A stretch of 64,000 nt of DNA, from assembly GCF_014235185.1 (NCBI RefSeq), contig NZ_CP060131.1, positions 1,619,501 to 1,683,500 of the forward strand. Reading direction: 5' to 3'. The notes beneath the pieces are model-generated. The model saw nothing but the letters and a program-made list of their open reading frames with translations, made no database searches and was not told where the DNA came from. Source of the DNA: Pseudonocardia petroleophila. GTDB lineage: Bacteria; Actinomycetota; Actinomycetes; Mycobacteriales; Pseudonocardiaceae. This document shows positions 49,793 to 58,001 of the stretch, one piece after another. Position 1 is the first letter of the stretch; every line of letters starts with the position of its first letter. Made by a program: the position numbers and the translations under genes.

Positions 49793-50191
49793 TTACTGCC
49801 CTTGACCCGGGCGTGGCGCGAACACCCTGAACGCGTTGCCATCGGGATCAGCCATCTCGATCCACTGCACGCCGTTAACCTCGTGCTCGCCGACGCGCCG
49901 AGCGCCCGCCCTCTCCGCCCGGTCGGCCAGATCCCGCCATCCCTCACCGTCCGGCCCGGAAATGTCCAGCCCTATCCGGGACGAACCGCCTGCCATCGCA
50001 TCGTCCCGCTCGAACATCCACGTCACCGGGCCGACCTCGTGATCGAAGTCGAGCATCATCAGCTCGTCGGTCGAGTGCTGCGAGATCGGCAGCTGCATCA
50101 CCTCCGCCCAGAACGTGCCCAGACGGCCCGGATCGCCAGAGCGGAACGCGTACATGCCGACAACCGGTCGCGAGTTCGTCACGTCACCCAT
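49793..50191 (-). CDS. VOC-family protein
   Basis: Glyoxalase/bleomycin-resistance-like protein of 132 residues: VVGMYAFRSGDPGRLGTFWAEVM, ELMMLDFDHEVGPVTWMFERDD, RIGLDISGPDGEGWRDLADRAERAGARRVGEHEV, and WIEMADPDGNAFRVFAP. The ATG at 50191 has GAGGA 8 bases upstream. It looks like the 'glyoxalase-like' branch often seen as stand-alone genes in actinobacteria. No partner gene is evident. Confidence 0.82.
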   Translation of the reverse strand: MGDVTNSRPVVGMYAFRSGDPGRLGTFWAEVMQLPISQHSTDELMMLDFDHEVGPVTWMFERDDAMAGGSSRIGLDISGPDGEGWRDLADRAERAGARRVGEHEVNGVQWIEMADPDGNAFRVFAPRPGQGQ

Positions 50192-50290
50192 CGAAGATCC
50201 TCTCATCGTCGAGCCTTGAAGGCGTTTACCCAGCACCGACGACTGCCGAGCCCCGAACTCATCGGCCCGGAGGAGGTTGACACAGGGCTC

Positions 50291-50358
50291 TAAGGGCCGG
50301 CAGGCCCCGCCGAAGGCGTCCACAAAGGGCGGTTCTCGGCCGCGCGGCCCTTGAGCGC
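50291..50358. repeat. Structured element, copy B
   Basis: A segment of ~68 bp resembling 34318-34380. Outer arms AAGGGCCG (50293-50300) and CGGCCCTT pair, and inner arms CCGCC and GGCGG pair around the shared loop AGGCGTCCA. It lies in the 194-bp gap between the VOC and MarR genes. Confidence 0.4.
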
Positions 50359-50385
50359 CTGATCTGCCGCACGGCCTCCGCCAGG

Positions 50386-50811
50386 TCAACCGCTCAGGTG
50401 TTCTCGAACTCCTCGCAAGGAGATCGCGAGCTGGCGCTGGGAGTAGGCGGTGAGGTCGTCGAGTCGGGTGGCGAGTTCTTCGCTGACCACTCGCTCCGCG
50501 CGTTCGTGCACCTGCCGGCCCGTTCGGGTGACGATGAGCAGCGAGGAGCGCCGGTCGCCGGGATGTGGCCGGCGCACGCACAGCTGTGCTGCTTCCAGCC
50601 GGTCCACGAGCTTGCTCGCCGCGCCGACGGAGATGCCCACCGCCGACACGACGTCGGCGATCCGGCACGGGTCGGTGGTCGCCACGACCCTCAGCACCTC
50701 GACGCGACCGAGCGGCAGGTCCAGTTCGTCGCGCAGTCGCCGGTCCACGGCCTCCCACAGCAGGATCTCGACGCGGACGAGGTCGTCGAACAGCCGGCGC
50801 AGGTCGGGCAC
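50386..50811 (-). CDS. MarR-family transcriptional regulator
   Basis: Winged-helix regulator of 141 residues (LRRLFDDLVRVEILLWEAVDRRL, IADVVSAVGISVGAASKLVDRLEAAQLCVRRPHPGDRRSSLLIVTRTG), with the beta-wing DRRSS. The GTG at 50811 follows a TAATCT -10 by 6 bases, suggesting a leaderless mRNA. It is divergent from the quinone-oxidoreductase-like gene, and a perfect dyad lies between them. It probably represses both genes and responds to a phenolic or quinone-like compound. Confidence 0.9.
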   Translation of the reverse strand: MPDLRRLFDDLVRVEILLWEAVDRRLRDELDLPLGRVEVLRVVATTDPCRIADVVSAVGISVGAASKLVDRLEAAQLCVRRPHPGDRRSSLLIVTRTGRQVHERAERVVSEELATRLDDLTAYSQRQLAISLRGVREHLSG

Positions 50812-50823
50812 GTGAGTAGATTA

Positions 50824-50842
50824 CGCGGAATCATCTTCCGCG
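50824..50842. promoter_or_regulatory. Candidate MarR operator
   Basis: Inverted repeat CGCGGAA-N5-TTCCGCG, 41 bp before the oxidoreductase ATG and overlapping the -10 region of the marR-type gene. Its position between the divergent genes supports autoregulation. Confidence 0.65.
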
Positions 50843-50882
50843 GAATGGTGTTGCTCCGGGTGCCGACCCGGAGGAGCGACCG

Positions 50883-51875
50883 ATGACCGACCCAATCCCG
50901 ACGACGATGCGCGCGGTCGTGCTCGACGCCCCCGGCCCGCCCGAGGCCCTCCAGATCCGGGAGCTGCCCGTCCCCCGGCCCGCACCCGGCTGGGTACTCA
51001 TCCGCGTCACCGCGTCCGGCCTCAACCGCTCCGAGCTCCACACCCGCCTCGGACTAGCCGGGGGCGTCACCTTCCCCCGCGTCCTGGGCATCGAGGCCAC
51101 CGGGGTCGTCGCCGCCTGCCCGGGCGGCGAGTTCGAGGCCGGGCAGCAGGTCGTGGCCATGATGGGTGGCATGGGCCGCACCATCGACGGCGGCTACGCC
51201 GAGTACACCTGCGTCCCCGCCGCCCAGGTCGTCCCCTTCCGCAGCGACCTCGACGCCGCCACAGTCGGCGCCGTCCCCGAGATGCTCCAGACGGCCTACG
51301 GCGCACTCACCGTCGGCCTGGACGCGCAGCCCGGCCAGACGCTGCTGATCCGCGGCGGCACCTCCTCGGTCGGGCTCACCACAGCCGTCCTCGCCAAGCG
51401 CCGGGGGATGACGGTCCTGGCGACGACCCGGGACCCCGACCGCGCCGCGTTGCTGCGCCGCGTGGGCGTCGACCATGTCGTGCTCGACGACGGGGCCGTC
51501 GCCGCGGGGGTCCGTGACATCGTGCCCGACGGCGTCGACGCCGCGCTCGAGCTCGTCGGTACCCCGACCCTGCCCGACACCCTCGCCGCCACGCGGGTGC
51601 ACGGCGTCGTCTGCTTCGCCGGGATGCTGTCCAACCACTGGACGGTCCCCGACTTCTACCCCATCGACTACCTGCCCCGCGGCGTCCGCCTCTCCGCCTA
51701 CGGCGGCGACGCCTCCGACCTCCCGCCCGCCGTGCTGCAGGAGTTCCTCGACGACGTCGCCGCCGGCCGCGCCGTGGTGCCCCTGGACCGCGCCTTCGCC
51801 CTCGACGGCATCGCCGAGGCCCACACCCTCATGGAGCACGGCGGCGCCGCGGGCAAGCTCGTCGTCGTCCCCTGA
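50883..51875 (+). CDS. NADPH:quinone oxidoreductase-like MDR-superfamily enzyme
   Basis: Zinc-independent medium-chain dehydrogenase/reductase of 330 residues: MRAVVLDAPGPPEALQIRELPVP, GLNRSELHTRLG, LGIEATGVV, the nucleotide fold LLIRGGTSSVGLTTAVLAKRRGMTVLATTRDPDRAALLRRVGVDHVV and the C-terminal GKLVVV. It lacks the structural zinc cysteines. It probably reduces a quinone or an enone with NADPH. It is controlled by the divergent MarR protein. Confidence 0.88.
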   Translation: MTDPIPTTMRAVVLDAPGPPEALQIRELPVPRPAPGWVLIRVTASGLNRSELHTRLGLAGGVTFPRVLGIEATGVVAACPGGEFEAGQQVVAMMGGMGRTIDGGYAEYTCVPAAQVVPFRSDLDAATVGAVPEMLQTAYGALTVGLDAQPGQTLLIRGGTSSVGLTTAVLAKRRGMTVLATTRDPDRAALLRRVGVDHVVLDDGAVAAGVRDIVPDGVDAALELVGTPTLPDTLAATRVHGVVCFAGMLSNHWTVPDFYPIDYLPRGVRLSAYGGDASDLPPAVLQEFLDDVAAGRAVVPLDRAFALDGIAEAHTLMEHGGAAGKLVVVP

Positions 51876-51891
51876 TCCCCGTTCCCGGGCG

Positions 51892-52938
51892 TCAGCGCGT
51901 CGGGTCGACCAGCACCTTCATCTTCTGCCCGGCGCGCAGCGCTTCGAAGCCCTCGGCGAGCACGTCCCCCATCGCGATCTGCTCGACCCAGCCGGTGGTG
52001 TCGTAGTGCCCGCGCGCCATCAGGTCGATCACGGCACGGTAGTCGTCACCGGTGTAGCAGAGGGTGCCCTGGATGCGAGCCTCGCGGAGCACCAGCTGCA
52101 GAAGCGAGGTCTCCAGCGCCCGGTCGTAGATCGCGACGCTGACCAGCGCCTTCGTCGGGCCCAGGCACAGCAGGGCCGACTCGACCGACGCCCGCACGCC
52201 GGCGGCGTCGAAGGCGGCGTCGACCCCGCGCCCGTGGGTGTGGTCGGCGACGAGCGCGGGGACGTCGACCGCGGTCGGGTCCACCGTGCGCGCGCCGAGT
52301 CGCTCGATCGCCGCCCGGCGCACCGACGAGGGCTCGACGACCAGGACGTCCTCGATCCCTCTCCCCCGCAGCGCGAACCACAGGCCGATGCCGATCGGAC
52401 CGGCGCCGAAGATCACGCTGGTGCCGTCGGCGGTGGCATCGCTGAGCATGGTGGCGTGGTAGGCGACCGACATCGGCTCGACCAGTGCGCCGAGCTCGGT
52501 GGAGACGCCGTCGGGCAGCTTGTGGGCCATGATCTGGTCGATCACGGTGTACTCGGCCATGCCACCGTCGGTGGACAGCCCGTGGAAGCCGACGCTGGTG
52601 CAGATGTTGTAGCGGCCGGCCAGACAGGGGGCGCACTTCCCGCACCGGTACACCGGCTCGCACGCGATGCGGTCGCCCTCGGCCAGGTCGGTCACGCCCG
52701 CCCCGACCTCGACGACGGTCCCGGCGAACTCGTGACCGAGGACGACGGGCATCTGGTCGAGGGTGAGCGGGTGCGGCTCCGTCGGCACGAAGATCGGGCC
52801 GTCGAAGTACTCGTGCAGGTCGGTGCCGCAGATCCCGTTGAAGTCGACCCGGACCCGGACCTGACCGACACCGACCTTCGGCTCCGGCACCTCGGTGACG
52901 GCGACGTCGTTGCGTCCCCGGTAGACGACTGCTCGCAT
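51892..52938 (-). CDS. Zinc-dependent alcohol dehydrogenase, 2,3-butanediol dehydrogenase-like
   Basis: Medium-chain zinc dehydrogenase of 348 residues. Catalytic zinc ligands: Cys in NGICGTDLHEY and His-Glu in LGHEFAGTVVEVG; structural zinc cysteines in YRCGKCAPCLAGRYNIC; NAD fold SVIFGAGPIGIGLWFALRG. It is nearest in style to (R,R)-butanediol/sorbitol-type dehydrogenases. It is the last gene of the minus-strand group that also holds the VOC, ABM and LLM genes, and probably oxidises a secondary alcohol intermediate. The ATG is at 52938. Confidence 0.9.
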   Translation of the reverse strand: MRAVVYRGRNDVAVTEVPEPKVGVGQVRVRVDFNGICGTDLHEYFDGPIFVPTEPHPLTLDQMPVVLGHEFAGTVVEVGAGVTDLAEGDRIACEPVYRCGKCAPCLAGRYNICTSVGFHGLSTDGGMAEYTVIDQIMAHKLPDGVSTELGALVEPMSVAYHATMLSDATADGTSVIFGAGPIGIGLWFALRGRGIEDVLVVEPSSVRRAAIERLGARTVDPTAVDVPALVADHTHGRGVDAAFDAAGVRASVESALLCLGPTKALVSVAIYDRALETSLLQLVLREARIQGTLCYTGDDYRAVIDLMARGHYDTTGWVEQIAMGDVLAEGFEALRAGQKMKVLVDPTR

Positions 52939-52988
52939 GGTGGGACTCCTCGTCCTCTCGGCTCTGAGTGGTGGTGGACGGACGGCGC

Positions 52989-53414
52989 TCATCCGTCCCG
53001 GTGGAACAGCTCCAGCTGGATCCCGTCGGGGTCCCGGAAGACGATCGCCGAGTAGCTCCGCGCGACCTTGTCGATCACTCCGGAGTGCGCTACCCCGAGG
53101 TCGTCGAGCCAGCCGGCCCACGCGTCGAGATCGGCGCGGTCACGCACGCCCCAGGCGATGTGGTCGAGCCCCGCCCGTCGCTCGTCGAACGGCCCGCCGT
53201 GGTGCCCGTGGTGGTGGTGCAGCCCGATGAGCAACCCGGTGCGCCGGTCGATCAGCAGGACCGCGTACCCGCCGTCCTCGTCCCCGTGGTGGCGGGCCTC
53301 GCCGGGTAACCGGTCGAGGTCGAACACCCGCGCGTACCAGCCGGCAGACGCCTCCACGTCGGAGACCGTGGGCGAGAAGTGGTGCACCCCGGTGGTGGGC
53401 GGGGCTCCTGTCAC
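52989..53414 (-). CDS. VOC-family protein of the catabolic cluster
   Basis: VOC protein of 141 residues: GVHHFSPTVSDVEASAGWYARVFDLDRL with the N-terminal His, a His-rich loop GLHHHHGHHGG, LDHIAWGVRDRADLDAWAGWLDDLGVAHS and VFRDPDGIQLELFH with the C-terminal Glu. The two metal-ligand positions (His and Glu) are intact, so a metalloenzyme (lyase or dioxygenase type) is possible. The GTG start overlaps the upstream ABM gene by 4 bp, showing an operon. Confidence 0.85.
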   Translation of the reverse strand: MTGAPPTTGVHHFSPTVSDVEASAGWYARVFDLDRLPGEARHHGDEDGGYAVLLIDRRTGLLIGLHHHHGHHGGPFDERRAGLDHIAWGVRDRADLDAWAGWLDDLGVAHSGVIDKVARSYSAIVFRDPDGIQLELFHRDG

Positions 53415-53779
53415 CGGGCGTCGGACTGCGTGTAGCCGAGGAACGGCGTCATGTAGGTCGAGCCGAACCCGTCGAGGATCTTCTTCGCCGCCTCGTCGGG
53501 CCAGCCGTAGACGACGAATCCGTCGATGGTGACGAGCTGGCCGAACTCCTCGGCGAACCGGGAGAACGTGCCCTCGACGTGGGCGACCACCGCCGCGGAA
53601 TCGCGGTAGCTCTCGTAGATGTGGACCACGGTGCGGTCACTGCTGACGCTGTAGTCGTAGGCGTTCGAACCCGGCTCCTCGCGGGTGGCGGCCACGAGCG
53701 GGGTGATCGCCTCGACGAAGGCGTCGTAGTCCCCGGGCTTGAGGGCCGCGGTGACGACCCAGTAGATCTCGTCGCGCAT
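53411..53779 (-). CDS. Antibiotic-biosynthesis-monooxygenase (ABM) domain protein
   Basis: Small ferredoxin-like protein of 122 residues: EIYWVVTAALKPGDYDAFVEAITPLVAATREEPGSNAYDYSVSSDRTVVHIYESYRDSAAVVAHVEGTF, the usual ABM/YgiN pattern. Such proteins oxidise small phenolic or quinol substrates without a cofactor, or act as accessory proteins. It lies between the LLM gene and the VOC gene on the same strand, overlapping the latter. Confidence 0.83.
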   Translation of the reverse strand: MRDEIYWVVTAALKPGDYDAFVEAITPLVAATREEPGSNAYDYSVSSDRTVVHIYESYRDSAAVVAHVEGTFSRFAEEFGQLVTIDGFVVYGWPDEAAKKILDGFGSTYMTPFLGYTQSDAR

Positions 53780-53810
53780 GGTGTGGGTGCCTTTCGGTGG
53801 GAACGAGGGG

Positions 53811-54839
53811 TCAGACGGTGGCGGTGGTGGGCTCGAGCCTCTGCTGCACCGCGGGGATCACGTGGTCGGCGATGTACTGCACGCGTGCAGAGCCCGACTC
53901 GACCGTCTCGCCGGGGAACTGCGCCCAGAAGTGGAAGTCGCGGATCTGCGGGTTCTGCTCGGCGAGTGCGGTCATCTCGGCGATGCCCGCGTCCGCGTCC
54001 CAGAGCTTGTACACGCCGAAGTCCAGGAGCTGCTGGGGTGTGTCGAAGTGGTCCGGCACGCCCGATCCCTCGAACGAGCCCCACTCGATGTACTTGTTGA
54101 CCTGGTACAGCACGTGCTCGCCGATCCGGGCCCACTCCCGTTCTGGATCCTCTGCCAGCACCACCCACTGGCTGGCGTAGATGGCGCCGTCGTCGAGGCT
54201 CTTGCCGTTCGCGACCAGCGCGTCGAGGTAGACCTGGAAGTGGTCGTTGGACAGCGTGATGACCCCGTCGCCCAGGCGCGCGGCGCGCTCAAGACCCTTC
54301 GGGGCCACGGCTCCGATGGGCATCCGGGGCGTCTTCTCGGCGACCGGTGTGACCCGCACGGCCGGCATCGACAACCGCTTGCCCTCGTACCCCTCGTCGC
54401 TCCCGCTCCATGCGGCGCGGATGATCGCGATCGCGTCCTCGAACAGGCTCGGCCGCTGCTTGCGGACCCGGCCGAACGCCGTGAACTCCCGCTCGTTGTA
54501 GCCGAGCCCGACGCCGAGGTCGAACCGGCCGTCGGTGATCAGCGACAGGGCGTTGGCGTCCTCCGCCAGACGCACCGGGTTGTGCAGGGCGGCGACGATG
54601 ATGTTCGTCGCGAGCCGCATCTCCGACGTGCGCGCACCGACGGCCGCGGCGGCGATCAGCGGCGAGCAGGCGTAGTCATCGGGCGCGAAGTGGTGCTCGC
54701 TGAACCACGCGGACCGGAAGCCGATCTGCTCGGCCCAGACGGCCTGGTCGATCGTCTCCCGGTACAGCCGGCCGATCGGCTGGCTCCACTGCGCGGGATT
54801 GCGGAAGTCGTACCAGAGACCGAAGGTCGGTGCGGGCAT
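53811..54839 (-). CDS. LLM-class flavin-dependent oxidoreductase
   Basis: Luciferase-like monooxygenase or F420/FMN oxidoreductase of 342 residues: PTFGLWYDFRNP, AWFSEHHFAPDDYACSPL, TSEMRLATNIIVAALHNPVRLAEDANALSLITDGRFDLGVGLGYNEREFTAFG, then MPIGAVAPKGLERAARLGDG. It has the EHH motif typical of bacterial luciferase-alpha-like enzymes. It is the first gene of the minus-strand operon LLM-ABM-VOC-ADH. A candidate AcoR-type site at 54926-54942 lies 86 bp upstream. Substrate unknown. Confidence 0.9.
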   Translation of the reverse strand: MPAPTFGLWYDFRNPAQWSQPIGRLYRETIDQAVWAEQIGFRSAWFSEHHFAPDDYACSPLIAAAAVGARTSEMRLATNIIVAALHNPVRLAEDANALSLITDGRFDLGVGLGYNEREFTAFGRVRKQRPSLFEDAIAIIRAAWSGSDEGYEGKRLSMPAVRVTPVAEKTPRMPIGAVAPKGLERAARLGDGVITLSNDHFQVYLDALVANGKSLDDGAIYASQWVVLAEDPEREWARIGEHVLYQVNKYIEWGSFEGSGVPDHFDTPQQLLDFGVYKLWDADAGIAEMTALAEQNPQIRDFHFWAQFPGETVESGSARVQYIADHVIPAVQQRLEPTTATV

Positions 54840-54925
54840 CGTCGTCCTCACTCGGATCGGAACGGACCGGCACGTCGTCGGCCGGTGGCGGGAGACCACG
54901 CTCACACGACCGGGATACGCGGTGC

Positions 54926-54942
54926 TGTTCGCTTCTGGGACA
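54926..54942 (-). promoter_or_regulatory. Candidate operator A of the AcoR-like regulator
   Basis: Minus-strand TGTCCCAGAAGCGAACA in the divergent region between the LLM operon and the small gene at 55026. It differs from the site at 59259-59275 in one base and shares both outer half-sites with 55345-55361. Confidence 0.6.
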
Positions 54943-55025
54943 CATCCGGCGATCGCACGCACCGGCGCCGAAGCTGTGCCAGGAATGAACACGGCCGACC
55001 AGGAAACCCGGGCGACACTGACCTC

Positions 55026-55334
55026 ATGCACTTCTTCATCAGCGCTGATTCGGTCGAGCTCGTCGACCCGCAGGACGTGACGGCGTTCTCAATCCGCTGC
55101 CCGGCAGAGCTCGACGACGGGGATCTCGCCGCGAGTGCCGAGCGCGCCGGACTGGGTGAGGTCCTCGAGTCGGGCCACGTCATGGTGCCCGTCGCGACGA
55201 TCCGCCGGATGGCGGGCGACCGGGTCGGTCCGAGCTGGGAGGACGACCTCGCGGGGATGCTCGCCTACGCCACGCGCAAGGGCTGGACCAGCGAGGACGG
55301 CACCCGGGTGCGCGCGCACGTCGAACGGACCTGA
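55026..55334 (+). CDS. Small hypothetical protein
   Basis: A 102-residue protein (MHFFISADSVELVDPQDVTAFSIRC, LAASAERAGLGEVLESGHVMVPVATIRRMAG, SWEDDLAGMLAYATRKGWTSEDGTRVRAHVE). Its composition and length are gene-like, and similar short proteins accompany LLM genes in actinobacteria to my recollection, but no function is known. It is divergent from the LLM operon and lies upstream of the SDR gene on the same strand. The ATG is at 55026; no strong ribosome site. Confidence 0.65.
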   Translation: MHFFISADSVELVDPQDVTAFSIRCPAELDDGDLAASAERAGLGEVLESGHVMVPVATIRRMAGDRVGPSWEDDLAGMLAYATRKGWTSEDGTRVRAHVERT

Positions 55335-55344
55335 GCGCCCGATC

Positions 55345-55361
55345 TGTCCCAAGACCGAACA
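55345..55361 (+). promoter_or_regulatory. Candidate operator B of the AcoR-like regulator
   Basis: TGTCCCAAGACCGAACA, 59 bp before the SDR start. It shares the TGTCCC and GAACA outer parts with the sites at 54926 and 59259. Confidence 0.55.
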
Positions 55362-55420
55362 CCCGCCGGTCGGATGCCCGCAGAGACTGGTCGTCTCGAC
55401 GTCGAGCGGAGGGATACGTC

Positions 55421-56203
55421 ATGGGAGACATCTCGGGGGCGGTCGCACTGGTGACCGGAGCGGCGCAGGGCATCGGGCGGGCCATCGCCCTGCGGTTGGC
55501 GCGGGACGGGGCAGACGTGGCCGTCGTCGACCTCAACGGCGACAAGGCCGCCGCAGTGGCCGAGGAGATCCGCGCGCTCGGTCGCAAGGCCGCCTCGATC
55601 CGGGCCGACGTCAGCGACCGGGACCAGGTATTCGCGGCCGTGGCGCAGGCCCGTGCCGAGCTCGGAACGCTCGACATCATGGTCAACAACGCCGGAATCG
55701 TGCAGGTCGAGCCGCTGCTCGACGTCACCCCCGACAAGCTCGACGCCATCCTGGGGGTCAACCTCAAGGGCGTGGTCTGGGGCATCCAGGCCGCCGCGGA
55801 GACGTTCCGGGAGCACGGCACGAAGGGCGCCCTCATCAACGCCTCCTCCATTGCGGGACACGACGGCTTCGCCATGCTCAGCGCCTACTGCGCCTCGAAG
55901 TTCGCCGTCCGGGCGCTCACGCAGGCCGCCGCCAAGGAGTTGGCCGCGGACGGCATCACCGTCAACGCCTACTGCCCCGGGGTCGTCGACACCGACATGT
56001 GGGTCACGGTCGACGAGGAGTTCGCCCGCCACACCGGGGCCGAGAAGGGCGCCACCTTCGAGCAGTTCGTGGGGACGATCGCGCTCGGCCGGGCCGAGAC
56101 GCCGGACGACGTCGCCGGCTTCGTCTCCTACCTCGCCGGCCCCGATGGCCGGTACATGACCGGCCAGTCCGTGCTGATCGACGGAGGCATGGTCTACTGC
56201 TGA
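55421..56203 (+). CDS. Short-chain dehydrogenase, acetoin/meso-butanediol dehydrogenase-like
   Basis: Classical SDR of 260 residues: VALVTGAAQGIGRAIALRLA (Gly motif), VVDLNGDKA (acidic residue for NAD), ADVSDRDQV, VNNAGIVQVEPL, INASSIAGHDG (Ser), YCASK (Tyr and Lys), NAYCPGVVDTDMW and GQSVLIDGGM. It is closest in pattern to acetoin reductases. GGAGG precedes the ATG. With the zinc dehydrogenase at 51892 it would oxidise vicinal diols or hydroxyketones. It converges on the regulator gene at 56212. Confidence 0.9.
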   Translation: MGDISGAVALVTGAAQGIGRAIALRLARDGADVAVVDLNGDKAAAVAEEIRALGRKAASIRADVSDRDQVFAAVAQARAELGTLDIMVNNAGIVQVEPLLDVTPDKLDAILGVNLKGVVWGIQAAAETFREHGTKGALINASSIAGHDGFAMLSAYCASKFAVRALTQAAAKELAADGITVNAYCPGVVDTDMWVTVDEEFARHTGAEKGATFEQFVGTIALGRAETPDDVAGFVSYLAGPDGRYMTGQSVLIDGGMVYC

Positions 56204-56211
56204 CGCGCCGG

Positions 56212-57915
56212 TCAGGTCAGGTGGAACTCCCGCATCTTGCGATAGAGCGAGGAGCGGGAGATCCCCAGTTCGGCAGCCGTCGCGGCCTTGTTGCCGTCGT
56301 GGGCCGACAGCGACGCGCTGATGGCGTCGGCCTCTGCCGCCTGGATGGCGGTGAGCCCGGCCCGGGCCGCGTCGCGCGACCAGCGTGCGGGCAGGTCGAC
56401 GACGTCGAGCACCGGTCGGCGCTGGTTGCCGATCCAGCGCCGGAACTCCTCGAGCTGGCGGTGGTTACCGGGCCACGGATGCCGCTCGACGAGATCGACC
56501 GCCGCCGGGGACAGCACCGGCATCGTCGGCCCCTGGTCCACCAGCCGCCCGAGGATGTCCCGCGGCCGTCGGCGCAACGGCGGGACCTCGAACGGCTCCG
56601 AGGCGAAGCGGTCGAGGAGTGACTGCAGCACCGGCCCGGCCTCCACACCGGTCGGTGTCCAGGTCGCGACGACGCGCAAGGCGTCGCCGGATCGCGGCAG
56701 CGCGTCGAGGATGCGGCCCAACGACCGGGAGGCGCCGATGGTCAGCGACTCCAGGTGCGACAGCAGCAGTGCCGGTGCCGCGGGGTCCTCCACGGTTCGG
56801 GTGAGGACCTCCCGGGCCATCGCGAGCCATTGCCGCGACCCGACCTCCTCGGCCTCCGCCCCGTCCAGCTCGGGCAGGAGCCCCGACGACCCGAACGTCT
56901 CCTGCACGAGCGTCCGCTTCCCGACGCCGGACTCTCCCGTGACGAGGAACCGGTCCGACCCGCGCGACACCGCCCGCAGGCGGGTGGGCAGGTCGGACCA
57001 GTGCGGAGTGCGTGAGGAGACGGTCAGGCGACCCGGCGCGGTGGCGGCCGGGGCCTCGTCCGTCGGGGTGTCGGAGACGATCACCAGCCCGACCACGGAG
57101 CCCGCGTGCTCGATCGCCCGCCAGCTGATCTCGTCGGATCGGTCGAGCACGACGTCGGTCGTCCGCACGCGACCGGCGGTCACCTGGTTCCACAGGGAGC
57201 GATGGTCGATGCCGAGCTTGGCCCCGGCCTTGTTGGCGATGACGGTGTCCCCGTTCACCACCACGACCGCACTGTCCGCGCGCCGCCGCTCGGCCAGGAA
57301 GTGGTGGAGCAGCTCACGCTCGCGCAGCGTGCTGGCGCCGTAGAGCTGCTCCTCCACCTCCCTGACGAGCTTGAGCAGCGTGGCCGCCATGAGCGGGCTC
57401 GCGTCCTTGTTCAGGCTGGTGACGCTGAGCGTGCCCGCGACCCGGCGCGTGATGGGGTGGCGGATCGCGGCGCCCGCGCAGGTGAAGGGGTGCAGAGCCT
57501 CGGCGAAGTGCTCCGATCCGTGGATGGTGATCGCTTGCGCGGTCTCCAACGAGGTACCGAGTCCGTTGGTCCCGACGACGTCCTCGCTCCACCGGGTGCC
57601 GACGACCGCGGAGTTGCGGTCGAGCAGGGCACTCAGCCGGCTGTCCTCGTCCCAGCGCCAGAGCATCGTGCCGTCCGGGGCGCTGAGCAGCAGACTGGTG
57701 TTGGCGCCGATCAGGACCTCGGCCATGGAGCCGAGGACCGGCACCGCGACCCGCGCGATCTTGGAGTCGAGCGGGGCGTCGCCGGGCAGGATCGCCACCG
57801 TGTCCGGGCTGACGCCGCTGAGCCGGCTGCGGCGCCACGAGTTCGCGATCTCCGGACGCAGCACGGAGCCGGGCCGGCTGCCGTTCTCCAGCCATTCGCG
57901 ATCGTCGTCGATCAT
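56212..57915 (-). CDS. AcoR/DhaR-like regulator with GAF, degenerate AAA+ and Fis-type HTH
   Basis: Regulator of 567 residues: N-terminal region and GAF domain (about 15-190, RPEIANSWRRSRLSGVSP, NSAVVGTRWSEDVVGTNGLGTSLET, HPFTCAGAAIRHPITRRVAGTLSVT), an AAA+ region with Walker A TGESGVGKRTL near 337, and a C-terminal Fis helix-turn-helix (KAATAAELGISRSSLYRKM). The GAFTGA loop that contacts sigma-54 is absent, so it must act with ordinary sigma factors. Actinobacteria lack sigma-54, and similar regulators such as MimR control alcohol and ketone catabolism there. It probably binds the sites at 54926, 55345 and 59259. Confidence 0.88.
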   Translation of the reverse strand: MIDDDREWLENGSRPGSVLRPEIANSWRRSRLSGVSPDTVAILPGDAPLDSKIARVAVPVLGSMAEVLIGANTSLLLSAPDGTMLWRWDEDSRLSALLDRNSAVVGTRWSEDVVGTNGLGTSLETAQAITIHGSEHFAEALHPFTCAGAAIRHPITRRVAGTLSVTSLNKDASPLMAATLLKLVREVEEQLYGASTLRERELLHHFLAERRRADSAVVVVNGDTVIANKAGAKLGIDHRSLWNQVTAGRVRTTDVVLDRSDEISWRAIEHAGSVVGLVIVSDTPTDEAPAATAPGRLTVSSRTPHWSDLPTRLRAVSRGSDRFLVTGESGVGKRTLVQETFGSSGLLPELDGAEAEEVGSRQWLAMAREVLTRTVEDPAAPALLLSHLESLTIGASRSLGRILDALPRSGDALRVVATWTPTGVEAGPVLQSLLDRFASEPFEVPPLRRRPRDILGRLVDQGPTMPVLSPAAVDLVERHPWPGNHRQLEEFRRWIGNQRRPVLDVVDLPARWSRDAARAGLTAIQAAEADAISASLSAHDGNKAATAAELGISRSSLYRKMREFHLT

Positions 57916-58001
57916 GAACCCATCCCTCCGGGCGCCCTGTCCAGGGTCCCCGATGCTCCGCGCGGCGTCGACCCCCGCAGCCGACGCCGCGGCGGTGTCC
58001 G

